A stretch of 64,000 nt of DNA, taken from positions 158,498-222,497 of the forward strand of contig NZ_DF967965.1 in NCBI RefSeq assembly GCF_001050195.2, read 5' to 3'. Below the pieces are notes generated by a model, which was given only the letters and a program-made list of their open reading frames with translations, had not been told where the DNA came from and did no database searches. This DNA is from Anaerolinea thermolimosa. Lineage in GTDB: Bacteria; Chloroflexota; Anaerolineae; Anaerolineales; Anaerolineaceae. The translations under genes were made by a program, and so were the position numbers. Positions 54,333 to 62,615 of the stretch are shown piece by piece. Within the stretch, counting starts at the first letter, position 1, and each line of letters opens with the position of its first letter.

Positions 54333-55478
54333 ATGCCCAAAGAGACCCTTTCTCCGCGCGAACGCTGGCTGGCGGTACTGCGCCATGAGCTCCCGGACCG
54401 CGTGCCCATGGATTACTGGGCCACGCCTGAGTTTTCGGCCAGACTGATCCGCCACCTGGGATTGAGTGACCGCCCTGAAACTGAGCTGGCCGCTGAACTG
54501 CGCGGCCCGGCGTATGATAACACCCTCAAACCGGTGGAGAGTCATGCACTGCTTTTGCAGGCCCTGGCACTGCTCCATGTTGATTTTGTCATCAGTGTGG
54601 GGCCGCGCTACGCTGGGCCGCCCCTGCCGCCGGATACAGACGTCTTCGGGGTGCGTTATCGCCCGGTAGATTACGGCTCCGGCATCTACGACGAGGCGGT
54701 CTCGCACCCGCTGGCGGGGTTTGAGTCGGTGGAGGAGATCGAGGCGTGTTACCGCTGGCCCGACCCCGACTGGTGGGATTACTCCCAGATTCCCGCACAG
54801 ATTGCCCCGTGGGAAGGGCGCTACCCAATCCGTGGAGGTGGCTCGGAGCCATTCCTCACCTACAAGAACCTGCGGGGAGATGAGCAGGCAATGATGGACC
54901 TTGTGCTTCACCCGGAGATCGTGGAGTATTGCCTGAGTAAGCTCTTCGACCTGGCCTATACCAACACCCTGCGCATCTTTGAGGCCATCCCCGGTAAGGT
55001 AGACCTCACCTACGTGGCGGAGGATATGGGCGGGCAGGAATCCTTGATGTTTTCCAGGAAGCACATCCGGCGCTTTTTGTTGCCGGGTATGAAGCGCATG
55101 GCCGAACTGGCGCACCAGGCAGGGGCGTATGTGTTTCATCATAACGACGGCAACTGCCGGGCAATTTTGCCGGAGATGATCGATGAGGTGGGGATTGACG
55201 TGCTCAACCCCATTCAGTGGCGTTCGAAAGGCATGGAACGTGAAGGCCTCAAGGCCGATTTCGGTGGACGGCTGGTGTTCCATGGGGCGATGGATAATCA
55301 GTACACCCTGCCTTTTGGGAGTGTCGCCGAAGTGGAACAGGAAGTGCTGGATAACCTGCGCATCCTGGGGGCGGGCGGGGGATATGTGCTGGCGCCCTGC
55401 CACAACATTCAACCGGTAAGCCCGGTGGAGAACGTGCTGGCCATGTACCGGGCGGGTTTCGAGCACGGCTGGTATTGA
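54333..55478 (+). CDS. uroporphyrinogen decarboxylase-family protein (URO-D/corrinoid methyltransferase type)
   Basis: A 381-residue TIM-barrel protein: LSPRERWLAVLRHELPDRVPMDYWATPEFS at the N-terminus, then DLTYVAEDMGGQESLMFSRKHI, HHNDGNCRAILPEMIDEVGID and VLNPIQWRSKGME. These fit the broad URO-D superfamily, which includes true heme-pathway decarboxylases and MtaA/CmuA-type methyl transfer to thiols from corrinoids. There are no heme genes nearby, so a methyltransferase or sugar-related role is more likely than HemE. A clear terminator follows. A second member lies at 60271. Confidence 0.8.
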   Translation: MPKETLSPRERWLAVLRHELPDRVPMDYWATPEFSARLIRHLGLSDRPETELAAELRGPAYDNTLKPVESHALLLQALALLHVDFVISVGPRYAGPPLPPDTDVFGVRYRPVDYGSGIYDEAVSHPLAGFESVEEIEACYRWPDPDWWDYSQIPAQIAPWEGRYPIRGGGSEPFLTYKNLRGDEQAMMDLVLHPEIVEYCLSKLFDLAYTNTLRIFEAIPGKVDLTYVAEDMGGQESLMFSRKHIRRFLLPGMKRMAELAHQAGAYVFHHNDGNCRAILPEMIDEVGIDVLNPIQWRSKGMEREGLKADFGGRLVFHGAMDNQYTLPFGSVAEVEQEVLDNLRILGAGGGYVLAPCHNIQPVSPVENVLAMYRAGFEHGWY

Positions 55479-55506
55479 GCGGTATTTCTGGCGTGGCTTT
55501 CGAGCG

Positions 55507-55539
55507 CCGGGCTTCTCAGAGTGAAGCCCGGTTTTTTTT
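55507..55539 (+). terminator. terminator after the first URO-D gene
   Basis: A 9-bp stem CCGGGCTTC/GAAGCCCGG with a 7-base loop and eight T. Confidence 0.92.
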
Positions 55540-55574
55540 GAATTGGTCTCGCCGTGGTGGTGGGTGAAACCCTC

Positions 55575-55603
55575 TTGAATTTTCAGAATGATTATTGTAT
55601 GAT
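55575..55603 (+). promoter_or_regulatory. promoter of the ribose-type ABC operon
   Basis: TTGAAT (55575-55580), 17-base spacer, TATGAT (55598-55603). Confidence 0.75.
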
Positions 55604-55901
55604 GAAAGCGTTCTGATAACGTTCACGGTCATCGATCCCTGACTTATCGTTCCTTACCTGTATCGGGTGGTTTCTCCGCAGTTCGTGTGGTTTGAACGAA
55701 AGGAGGTGAGACCCTGTCCGCCCGACCGGTCCCATCGAATGATTTCATCCTGTTTTTCTTAACCGGCAGAGGGGGTGCCTGACGTCCCGGTTGGGCCCGG
55801 CTGATGTGTTATGTGTCTCCGTTGGTAGGTGCAAACTGACTTGCATCTGTTCTATTCCACTGGCTCAGTTGTGAATTCTATTTTTCTCTAAGGAGGGGAA
55901 A
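55604..55901 (+). other. about 300-base transcribed leader of the ABC operon
   Basis: The region between the promoter and ATG 55902 has no ordinary gene. It contains a very strong Shine-Dalgarno-like AAAGGAGGTGAG at 55699-55710 followed by short frames only: a 17-codon frame from GTG 55706, and a 22-codon frame beginning with CTG 55714. A second site AAGGAGGGGAAA precedes the real start. It may be a leader peptide region or an RNA element I do not recognise. Confidence 0.4.
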
Positions 55902-56954
55902 ATGAAACCCGGTGTATCACCTGTTCGGTTCTTCCTGACCTTCCTGTTCATTCTCGCCACGCTGGCGCTGGTAGCCTGCCAGGGCGCTTCAACTGCCACA
56001 CCTACCCCGGCCCAGGCTGGCGCCGAGGCCGCTCCGAGCGGCAAATGGTGCAGTAACGTGCGTATCGTCTTCTTCCCCGGCGGCCCGCAGGGTGGGGTCT
56101 TCGCGGTGAACGTTTATAACGGGGCGCGGCAGGCGGAGGCCGACCTGGGCCCCAAGGTGGATTACGTCTGGTCGGACTGGGATCCGCAGAAGATGATCCA
56201 GCAATTCACCGAGGCGGCCGCCACCAAGCCGGATGGTATCGCGGTGATGGGGCACCCCGGCGATGAAGCCTTCGACCCGCTCATCGAGGATGCCATCTCC
56301 AAGGGCATTATCGTGACCAGCCAGAACACCATGCTGCCCAAGATGGAAGCCAAATACGCCTCGAAGGGGTTTGGCTATGTGGGGCAAGACCTGTACGGCG
56401 CCGGGCATGCGCTGGGGGCAGAAGCGGTGAAGCGCTTTGGCCTCAAGGCGGGCGACCGGGCGATGGTCTGGGGTCTGCTTTCTCAGCCGGCGCGCGGTGA
56501 ACGCACCAAGGGCGTGATCGATGCGCTTAAGGAAGCCGGGCTGACGGTGGACTATCTGGAGATTGACGCCGCCACCAACAAAGACCCGGCGGCAGGCACC
56601 CCCACCTTCACCGGTTATGTTTCTTCGCACCCCGATGTCAAACTGGTGGTGACCGATCACGGCGGCCTGACGGCCACCATGGAAACCTACCTTAAAGCGG
56701 CGGGGAAAGGCCCCGATGACATCATCGGCATCGGGTTTGACCTCTCACCGGCTACGGTGACGGCCATCCGTGGGGGTTGGACCGACCTGGTGATTGACCA
56801 GCAACCCTGGCTGCAGGGGTATCTGCCGATCCTGCAGATCTGCCTGACCAAGGTGTACGGCTTCTCGGGCCTGCACATCGATACGGGCGGCGGCTTTGCC
56901 TCGAAGGATAACGTGGAACTGCTGGCCCCGCTGGCCGAGAAGAACATCCGCTAA
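55902..56954 (+). CDS. sugar ABC transporter substrate-binding lipoprotein (RbsB-like)
   Basis: A 350-residue lipoprotein with signal peptide and lipobox LALVAC, a Thr/Pro/Ala linker, then a Peripla_BP_4 fold: NVRIVFFPGGPQGGVFAVNV, TKPDGIAVMGHPGDEAFDPL, YVGQDLYGAGHALGAEAVKR, VTDHGGLTATMETYLKAAGK and GFDLSPATVTAIRGGWTDLV. This type binds pentoses, autoinducer-2 or similar. AAGGAGGGG lies before ATG. It leads an operon with an ATPase and a permease. Confidence 0.92.
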   Translation: MKPGVSPVRFFLTFLFILATLALVACQGASTATPTPAQAGAEAAPSGKWCSNVRIVFFPGGPQGGVFAVNVYNGARQAEADLGPKVDYVWSDWDPQKMIQQFTEAAATKPDGIAVMGHPGDEAFDPLIEDAISKGIIVTSQNTMLPKMEAKYASKGFGYVGQDLYGAGHALGAEAVKRFGLKAGDRAMVWGLLSQPARGERTKGVIDALKEAGLTVDYLEIDAATNKDPAAGTPTFTGYVSSHPDVKLVVTDHGGLTATMETYLKAAGKGPDDIIGIGFDLSPATVTAIRGGWTDLVIDQQPWLQGYLPILQICLTKVYGFSGLHIDTGGGFASKDNVELLAPLAEKNIR

Positions 56955-57072
56955 TCTTTGATCCGCCCACCGGCGGCGCATCTCTGCGGCGTGGGTGAGT
57001 GACGGGCTGGCCTCCCCACGCCGCAGCCGATCAGGTGGGGGCGCTGCTTCAGAAGGCCGAGGAGTGGAGCGT

Positions 57073-57876
57073 ATGGACTATTTTTTACAGATGAGGAATA
57101 TCTCCAAAACGTTTGGTGAGGTGAAGGCCCTGCGCAACGTGAACTTTGAGGTGGGCACGAATGAGATCGTCGGCCTGCTGGGAGATAACGGGGCGGGAAA
57201 ATCGACCCTGATCAAAATCATCATGGGCTATCACCGCCCTGACCCCGGCGGCGAGATCATCCTCAAAGGGAAGAAGGTGGAAGACTGGAGCGTGGAGAAG
57301 GCGCGCAGTTACGGCATTGAGGCGGTGTATCAGGAACGCGCTCTGGCCGACCTGCAGCCCCTCTGGCGCAACATCTTCATGGGGCGCGAGATCACCAACC
57401 GCTTTGGCGTTTTAGACGTGAAGAAGATGCGCGAAGAAACCGACCGGCTGATGCGCACCACCATGGGGTTCACTTCGGCGGCCATCTCAGCCGATTCGCT
57501 GGTGCGCAATATGTCTGGCGGGGAGCGACAGGGAGTGGCCATTACCCGTGCGCTTTACTTCCAGGCCGAGATGATCATCCTCGACGAGCCGACCATGGGG
57601 CTCTCCCTCTCAGAGACTAAAAAATGCCTGGAGTTTGTAGAGGATATTAAGAAAGCCGGTAAGTGTTGTATTTTCATTGACCACAACATTTACCACGTGT
57701 ATCCGGTGGCAGACCGTATTGTGGTGATCGACCGCGGCATGGTAGCCGGTCAGTTCTACAAAAACCAGGTGAGCCTGGAAGAATTGACGGCGCGCCTGTA
57801 CCTCGTCGCCCAGACCGGCAGGCTCAACAGCAATGGCGAGGCAGGGGCCGGAGAAGAGCCGCGCGGGGAACTCTGA
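57073..57876 (+). CDS. sugar ABC transporter ATP-binding protein (single-domain RbsA/XylG-like)
   Basis: A 267-residue single ATPase domain: Walker A GDNGAGKSTLIKIIMG, Q-loop YQERALADLQPLWRN, signature MSGGERQGVAITRAL, Walker B MIILDEPTMGLSLSE, IDHNIYHVYPVADRI. RbsA proteins usually have two fused ATPase halves; this is one half, so it should act as a homodimer. ATG 57073 is chosen for the domain start, with GAGGAGTGGAG upstream. The next gene follows after 26 bases. Confidence 0.9.
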   Translation: MDYFLQMRNISKTFGEVKALRNVNFEVGTNEIVGLLGDNGAGKSTLIKIIMGYHRPDPGGEIILKGKKVEDWSVEKARSYGIEAVYQERALADLQPLWRNIFMGREITNRFGVLDVKKMREETDRLMRTTMGFTSAAISADSLVRNMSGGERQGVAITRALYFQAEMIILDEPTMGLSLSETKKCLEFVEDIKKAGKCCIFIDHNIYHVYPVADRIVVIDRGMVAGQFYKNQVSLEELTARLYLVAQTGRLNSNGEAGAGEEPRGEL

Positions 57877-57902
57877 ATGTGTCCATTATGGGAGAAGGTG
57901 CG

Positions 57903-58922
57903 ATGAATTCCAATTCCGTCAAGGCAGAGCTTCCTTCAAGAACGACCCTCTGGAGCGCCGTCACCCGGCTGTTGCGGCGTTACGGGTTGCAGATCGGGAT
58001 TGTCTTTGTGGGGATTTTCGTCTGGCTGTTGTTTCTGATCGGCTCCCCCAGGACGTTCCTTTCCTTCCCCATTTATTCTTCCTTCATGTCCACCACGCCG
58101 TTCTTCGCCCTCATGGCTCTGCCCCTCACCCTGGTGATCATTGCGGCAGAGATTGACCTTTCGTTCCCGTCGATTATGGCCTTTGGGATGACCGCCTTCG
58201 CGCTGGTGCTCACCCGTACGGGCAATGTGGCGCTGGCGTTTGTGGCCTGCCTGCTGGCGGGGTTGTTCGCTGGCTGGCTGAACGGCATCATCGTGGTGCG
58301 GGTGGGCATTCCATCGCTGGTGGCCACGCTGGGCACCCAGTTCTTCTGGCGCGGGGTGGTGCTGGTGGTGACGGCAGGCAACGGCATTGGCCTCACGTCA
58401 ACGATTGGTACGGTTTTCCATGAGGGGGTGGCCGGGCGCATCGGCGGGCTGGTGCCGGCGCAGATGATCTGGACGGTGGCGGCGGCGGTGGTGCTCTGGT
58501 TTGTGCTCAACCGGCACCGCTTTGGAGCGCACGTTTACCTGGTGGGCGACAACGTGGAAAGCGCCCGACTGATGGGGGTGAACGTGGAGCGGACGAAGAT
58601 CACCGTTTTTGCGCTCATGGGGCTGTTTGCGGCCTTTGCCGGGTTTGTGGTGAGTGAAGAAGTGCTCTACTTCTGGCCGACGCTGGGGGAGGGGTATTTG
58701 TTGAATACGCTGGCCTCGGTGTTCCTGGGGGGCACCTCGGTGTTTGGCGGCACGGGCACCATTTTTGGCACGTTTGTGGCCTCGTTTATCATCGGGGCGA
58801 TCAATGCCGGTATTGTGGCCGCCGGGCTGACGGGCTTCTGGACGAATGTGATTTACGGTTTGATTGTGGTGGTTTCGGTTTCACTGCAGGCGGTGTTGAG
58901 CCGTAAACTGGCGCACTCCTAG
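57903..58922 (+). CDS. sugar ABC transporter permease (RbsC-like)
   Basis: A 339-residue membrane protein with about nine helices and BPD_transp_2 features: LTLVIIAAEIDLSFPSIMAF, AGWLNGIIVVRVGIPSLVATLG, YLVGDNVESARLMGVNVERT and VFLGGTSVFGGTGTIFGTFV. ATG 57903 with GGAGAAGGTG is preferred; upstream in-frame ATG 57888 and GTG 57879 are alternatives. It completes the operon, followed by a long hairpin. Confidence 0.92.
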   Translation: MNSNSVKAELPSRTTLWSAVTRLLRRYGLQIGIVFVGIFVWLLFLIGSPRTFLSFPIYSSFMSTTPFFALMALPLTLVIIAAEIDLSFPSIMAFGMTAFALVLTRTGNVALAFVACLLAGLFAGWLNGIIVVRVGIPSLVATLGTQFFWRGVVLVVTAGNGIGLTSTIGTVFHEGVAGRIGGLVPAQMIWTVAAAVVLWFVLNRHRFGAHVYLVGDNVESARLMGVNVERTKITVFALMGLFAAFAGFVVSEEVLYFWPTLGEGYLLNTLASVFLGGTSVFGGTGTIFGTFVASFIIGAINAGIVAAGLTGFWTNVIYGLIVVVSVSLQAVLSRKLAHS

Positions 58923-58932
58923 GCGGTGCCTG

Positions 58933-58994
58933 TTCGCGCACCCCCCCTCTGAAAAGGTTCATTTTGGGCGATTTTTTCAGGGGGGGTGCGCGAA
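58933..58994. repeat. long GC-rich hairpin between the ABC operon and the CRISPR leader
   Basis: A 15-bp perfect outer stem (TTCGCGCACCCCCCC with its complement at 58980-58994) plus inner partly paired TCTGAAAA/TTTTTTCA. It lacks a downstream T-run, so it may be a 3'-end stabiliser, a weak terminator or an insulator for the CRISPR array. Confidence 0.7.
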
Positions 58995-59084
58995 AAATGA
59001 GAAGGTGGGGCCAGCATGGATAAAAAAAGCAGAAAGAGAGGAAGAAGTGGAAAGGCCCCTGCTTTTTTCGGCGCGAGAGACCTC

Positions 59085-59113
59085 TTTACAAAGCCAGATG
59101 GGCATGTTATACT
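59085..59113 (+). promoter_or_regulatory. CRISPR leader promoter
   Basis: TTTACA (59085-59090), exactly 17 bases, TATACT (59108-59113). The predicted start at about 59120 is 20 bases before the first repeat, so the array is read on the plus strand from the leader end. Confidence 0.75.
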
Positions 59114-59140
59114 GGGGTCAGTGGATGGGGTGATTGTACA

Positions 59141-60126
59141 GTCAGAATCCATAAATGCCCGTCAGGGCATTAAGACCGAGACCGACCCGCCAGGAACGCA
59201 AATCTGGCTGGAGCGTCAGAATCCATAAATGCCCGTCAGGGCATTAAGACTTTGTTGGCCGGATTGGCCTTGCTGGCCGGATTGGGTCAGAATCCATAAA
59301 TGCCCGTCAGGGCATTAAGACTGAGCGGGTGAGAAAAGTTGATAATCACGGTAGTCCTCCGTCAGAATCCATAAATGCCCGTCAGGGCATTAAGACCAAG
59401 CCGCGTCATCATTGGGGAATGGCCCCCCTATCAGGGGTCAGAATCCATAAATGCCCGTCAGGGCATTAAGACGGATTTGTGCTTTCATTGACGCCGAGCA
59501 CGCTCTTGGTCAGAATCCATAAATGCCCGTCAGGGCATTAAGACGCGGCCTGAGTTGCCGACGGGTCAAATCGATCACGAATGTCAGAATCCATAAATGC
59601 CCGTCAGGGCATTAAGACTTACAGGCAGGACATTCAAACTCAGCATAGAAAAAATTGTAGGTCAGAATCCATAAATGCCCGTCAGGGCATTAAGACTCAC
59701 GGCATGCTAATGTTATTGCATCACGATTCATCACGTCAGAATCCATAAATGCCCGTCAGGGCATTAAGACGTTCTATATCCAAGGAGCTCGCCCCCATCG
59801 AGCTCCTTCAGTCAGAATCCATAAATGCCCGTCAGGGCATTAAGACCGGTCAGACCGGGCAATGGAGGATGACATGGTATTCAAAAGTCAGAATCCATAA
59901 ATGCCCGTCAGGGCATTAAGACTAGTACAGGGATGAAAGTGTCCTTGTTTTCAACAATCCGTCAGAATCCATAAATGCCCGTCAGGGCATTAAGACACCT
60001 TGACCGCATACTGGTTGTACGCGGTCACATGCCCAAGTCAGAATCCATAAATGCCCGTCAGGGCATTAAGACGGGGCCGGTTCTCGTGCCCCTCCAGAAA
60101 GGCCGTCTCTCTCTGTCAGAATCCAT
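59141..60126 (+). CRISPR. CRISPR array, 13 full 36-bp repeats plus a truncated terminal repeat, 13 spacers
   Basis: The repeats are identical: they begin GTCAGAATCCATAAATGCCC and end GGGCATTAAGAC. The centre folds as AATGCCC-GTCA-GGGCATT, leaving an 8-base 3' tag ATTAAGAC, as expected of Cas6-processed crRNA of type I or III. Repeat starts are 59141, 59215, 59286, 59361, 59437, 59509, 59583, 59661, 59735, 59811, 59887, 59961 and 60037. A last repeat at 60115 keeps only 12 bases, which fixes the far end. Spacers are 35-42 bases. The promoter at 59085 gives the leader side. No cas1, cas2 or interference genes are in the window; a CARF protein is at 63181. Confidence 0.99.
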
Positions 60127-60146
60127 GCGATAGCCAGGAGAACTTA

Positions 60147-60183
60147 CCCCGGGGGTGATGTTCATCCCGCGGGGGAGTTTTTT
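60147..60183 (+). terminator. CRISPR trailer terminator
   Basis: A G/C-rich stem (CCCCGGGGGTGATG against CATCCCGCGGGG, imperfect) followed by GAG and six T, just after the last spacer. Confidence 0.65.
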
Positions 60184-60207
60184 CACCCACCGGGAGGATC
60201 AAAATTC

Positions 60208-60236
60208 TGGACAGCCCCGTTGTGCCGGGGTATGAT
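60208..60236 (+). promoter_or_regulatory. promoter of the second URO-D operon
   Basis: TGGACA (60208-60213), 17-base spacer, TATGAT (60231-60236), 34 bases before ATG 60271. Confidence 0.75.
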
Positions 60237-60270
60237 TAACGCATCTCACCCTGCAGAGAGAGACCAGCCC

Positions 60271-61557
60271 ATGCCTTCTTCTCGTGAGCTTGTTTCCCGG
60301 GCGCTGAACTTCCAGCCGGTAGAGCGTATTCCCAAAGACCTGGGGGGCATGCGTTCTACTTCCATCAGCGCGTTTGCCTACCCCGGCCTGGTGCGTGCAC
60401 TTGGCCTGCCGCCGCGCCCCCCGCGGGTGGAAGATACCTGGCAGATGCTCGCTCTGCCCGATCTGGACGTGCTCGATGCGCTGGGGGTAGACGTGGTGAG
60501 CATCCTCGATGGCGTGACCAATGCCCTGCCGCCCGAGGCCCAGGCTGATCTCTGGCACGATTACGATTTCGGCGGGCGTCTGCAGGCGCAGGTGCGCCAC
60601 CCGGAGGCCTTCGCGGCTCTGCCGGATGGCACGCTGGTACAGAACGGCAAATTGCGCATGCCGCCGGGGGCGTTTGTCTTCGATGAGGAGCACGCCGGCC
60701 AGGCGTTGGACCTTTCGGCGGAATTGCCAAAGCTCGACCTGAAGCGCTTCAGGCAGGAGGTGGAAGCCGGCCTGTTGCGCGATGATGAGGTGCGCGCCAT
60801 TCGTGCGCTCTGCGCGCGGGTGCGGGATGCTACCGACCGCGCGGTGTTCTTTAACGATGCGTCTCTGCAGGCCATGCTGGGGATCGGCGCCTTTCAGGGT
60901 GTGGCGATCTTCCCCATGCTTTGCCTCACCGAGCCCGATTACGTGCACGAACTGCATGAGATCGTCACCCGGCGGGCAGAGGTGAACATTGCCAGGCTGA
61001 TGCCCGAGATTGCCCCGTATATCGACGTGGCCATGCTGGCGGCCGACGACTGGGGTACCCAGCAGGGGTTGTTTGCCTCGCCGCGCGTCTTCCGGGAGCT
61101 GTTCCTGCCCTATTACCGACGGATCAATGAGGCGATGCGCCGCCATGCCCCCGGGGTGAAGCGCTTTTTGCACTCGTGCGGGGCGATCTACGACCTCATC
61201 GATCTCATCGTGGAGGCCGGGTTTGAGGTGCTTAACCCGGTGCAGTGGACGGCGGGAGGGCATTCATTTAGAGAGTGGAAGGCAAAGACCCACGGGCGCA
61301 TTGCGCTGTGGGGCGGTGGGGTTGATGCCCAGCGCACTCTGCCCCTGGGCACGGTGGAGGATGTGGCGCGTGAGGTGCGTGAGGTGGCGGCCTGTTTTGC
61401 GCGGGGGAGTGGGTATGTCTTCTGCAACATTCACAACATTCTGGCTGAGATTCCCCCCGAGAAGGTGCTTGCCCTCTATCGGGCAGTGGACGAAGTAACC
61501 CCCGTGATGGAGGAGACGACCTTCCCTGACCGAGGTGAGAAAACGTGGCTCCATTGA
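60271..61557 (+). CDS. uroporphyrinogen decarboxylase-family protein
   Basis: A 428-residue member of the URO-D superfamily, distinct from the one at 54333: SSRELVSRALNFQPVERIPKDLG, DVVSILDGVTNALPPEAQ, AADDWGTQQGLFASPRVFRE, FLHSCGAIYDLIDLIVEAGF and VLNPVQWTAGG. The SPRVFRE and HSCG patterns recall MtaA-type methyltransferases, where His/Cys bind zinc. ATG 60271 is preferred to an upstream in-frame GTG (60220) because the promoter lies between them. Its end overlaps the ATP-grasp gene by 13 bases, so the downstream genes share this promoter. Confidence 0.8.
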   Translation: MPSSRELVSRALNFQPVERIPKDLGGMRSTSISAFAYPGLVRALGLPPRPPRVEDTWQMLALPDLDVLDALGVDVVSILDGVTNALPPEAQADLWHDYDFGGRLQAQVRHPEAFAALPDGTLVQNGKLRMPPGAFVFDEEHAGQALDLSAELPKLDLKRFRQEVEAGLLRDDEVRAIRALCARVRDATDRAVFFNDASLQAMLGIGAFQGVAIFPMLCLTEPDYVHELHEIVTRRAEVNIARLMPEIAPYIDVAMLAADDWGTQQGLFASPRVFRELFLPYYRRINEAMRRHAPGVKRFLHSCGAIYDLIDLIVEAGFEVLNPVQWTAGGHSFREWKAKTHGRIALWGGGVDAQRTLPLGTVEDVAREVREVAACFARGSGYVFCNIHNILAEIPPEKVLALYRAVDEVTPVMEETTFPDRGEKTWLH

Positions 61558-62615
61558 AGATGAAACCAAAGAACGGCAACAACGGCGCCCTGCCGGAAAG
61601 GGTGGCCATTGTATACAGCGATGCCCGGCGCGAGTACTTCCCGACCGAGGAGCAATACCTGACTGAAAAGGACGCCGACCGCGATGCCGCGCAGATCGGT
61701 CGCTATCTGGAGTCGCTGGGCATTGAGGTGTTTCTCTACCCCGGTGATGCCACCCTGCCCGAACGGTTGAGTGCAGACCGCCCGGTGGTGGTGATCAATC
61801 TGGTGGATTCATTCAAAGGAGAAGAAAACCTGGCGGCTACCATCCCGGGTGTGCTGGAGCTGTTAGAGTTCCCCTACACAGGGGCGGGCATTCTGGGGCT
61901 TTCGCTGGATACCAACAAATTCCTGGTGAAGAAGCTTCTTCAACAGCACGGCATTCCGGTGCCGCATTACCAGCTTTTCAACTCGCCGCGCGGGCACCTC
62001 GACCCTACCCTGCGCTTTCCGCTGATCTCCAAGCTGAACGCCGTCCACGGCTCGGTAGAGATCACCGCCGACGCCGTCTCTGAAACCGAAAAGCATCTGC
62101 GCGAACGCCTCCGCTACCTGATCGGCACGTACCATCAGCCGGTGCTGGTGGAAGAATTCATTGTGGGGCGTGAGATTTCGGCCATTTTGCTGGAGGGAAA
62201 GAACAAGAAGGTCTACCTGGCCGAAAGGGTGTTCACGCGTGAAGAGGGGAAGTACACTTTCGTCACCTTTGAAGACCAGTGGCTTTCGGCGCTGGGGACA
62301 GCCTTTCATTATGAACGTTTTGATGATCCCATCCTGAAGGAGTATGTGAAGCGCGCTTTCGATGTGACGAACATGCGCGATTATGGCAAGTTCGATATCC
62401 GGCTGGATCAATCGGGGCGCTACTTTTTTATCGATACCAATTGCAACCCGGCTTTTGGCGCCAAAGAGATGGATGTGGCGCTGGGGGCGATCCTTGACCT
62501 GTACGGGGTTTCTTTCTATGATGTGCTGAAGCGCCTGTTGCAGAAAACGGCGCGCCAGACTCAGGTGCAGGTGGCGGCATACGGGGGGAACGGAAAGGTT
62601 GGTGGGGTGAAATGA
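61545..62615 (+). CDS. ATP-grasp ligase (D-Ala-D-Ala ligase-like)
   Basis: A 356-residue ATP-grasp enzyme: VAIVYSDARREY, DRPVVVINLVDSFKGEENLAATIPGVLELLEFPYTG, LSLDTNKFLVKKLLQQHGIPVP, PLISKLNAVHGSVEI, VLVEEFIVGREISAILLEG and FDIRLDQSGRYFFIDTNCNPAFG (metal-binding Asp, Asn). It joins a carboxylate to an amine using ATP. The fit to true Ddl is partial (the N-terminal half differs), so it may act on an unknown substrate. GAGGTGAG lies 5 bases before GTG 61545; ATG 61560 is an alternative. Confidence 0.8.
   Translation: MAPLKMKPKNGNNGALPERVAIVYSDARREYFPTEEQYLTEKDADRDAAQIGRYLESLGIEVFLYPGDATLPERLSADRPVVVINLVDSFKGEENLAATIPGVLELLEFPYTGAGILGLSLDTNKFLVKKLLQQHGIPVPHYQLFNSPRGHLDPTLRFPLISKLNAVHGSVEITADAVSETEKHLRERLRYLIGTYHQPVLVEEFIVGREISAILLEGKNKKVYLAERVFTREEGKYTFVTFEDQWLSALGTAFHYERFDDPILKEYVKRAFDVTNMRDYGKFDIRLDQSGRYFFIDTNCNPAFGAKEMDVALGAILDLYGVSFYDVLKRLLQKTARQTQVQVAAYGGNGKVGGVK

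Noticed and set aside
53823-55466. A 547-codon open frame on the minus strand
   Set aside because: It is antisense to the ABC ATPase C-terminus and the URO-D gene, both of which have clear family motifs. The frame is open only because of codon bias in G/C-rich DNA.
59016-59228. A 70-codon frame crossing the CRISPR promoter and first repeat
   Set aside because: It runs into the repeat array and has no domain features; the leader promoter lies inside it.
60199-61263. A 354-codon open frame on the minus strand
   Set aside because: Antisense to the second URO-D gene, with no domain pattern and no ribosome binding site.
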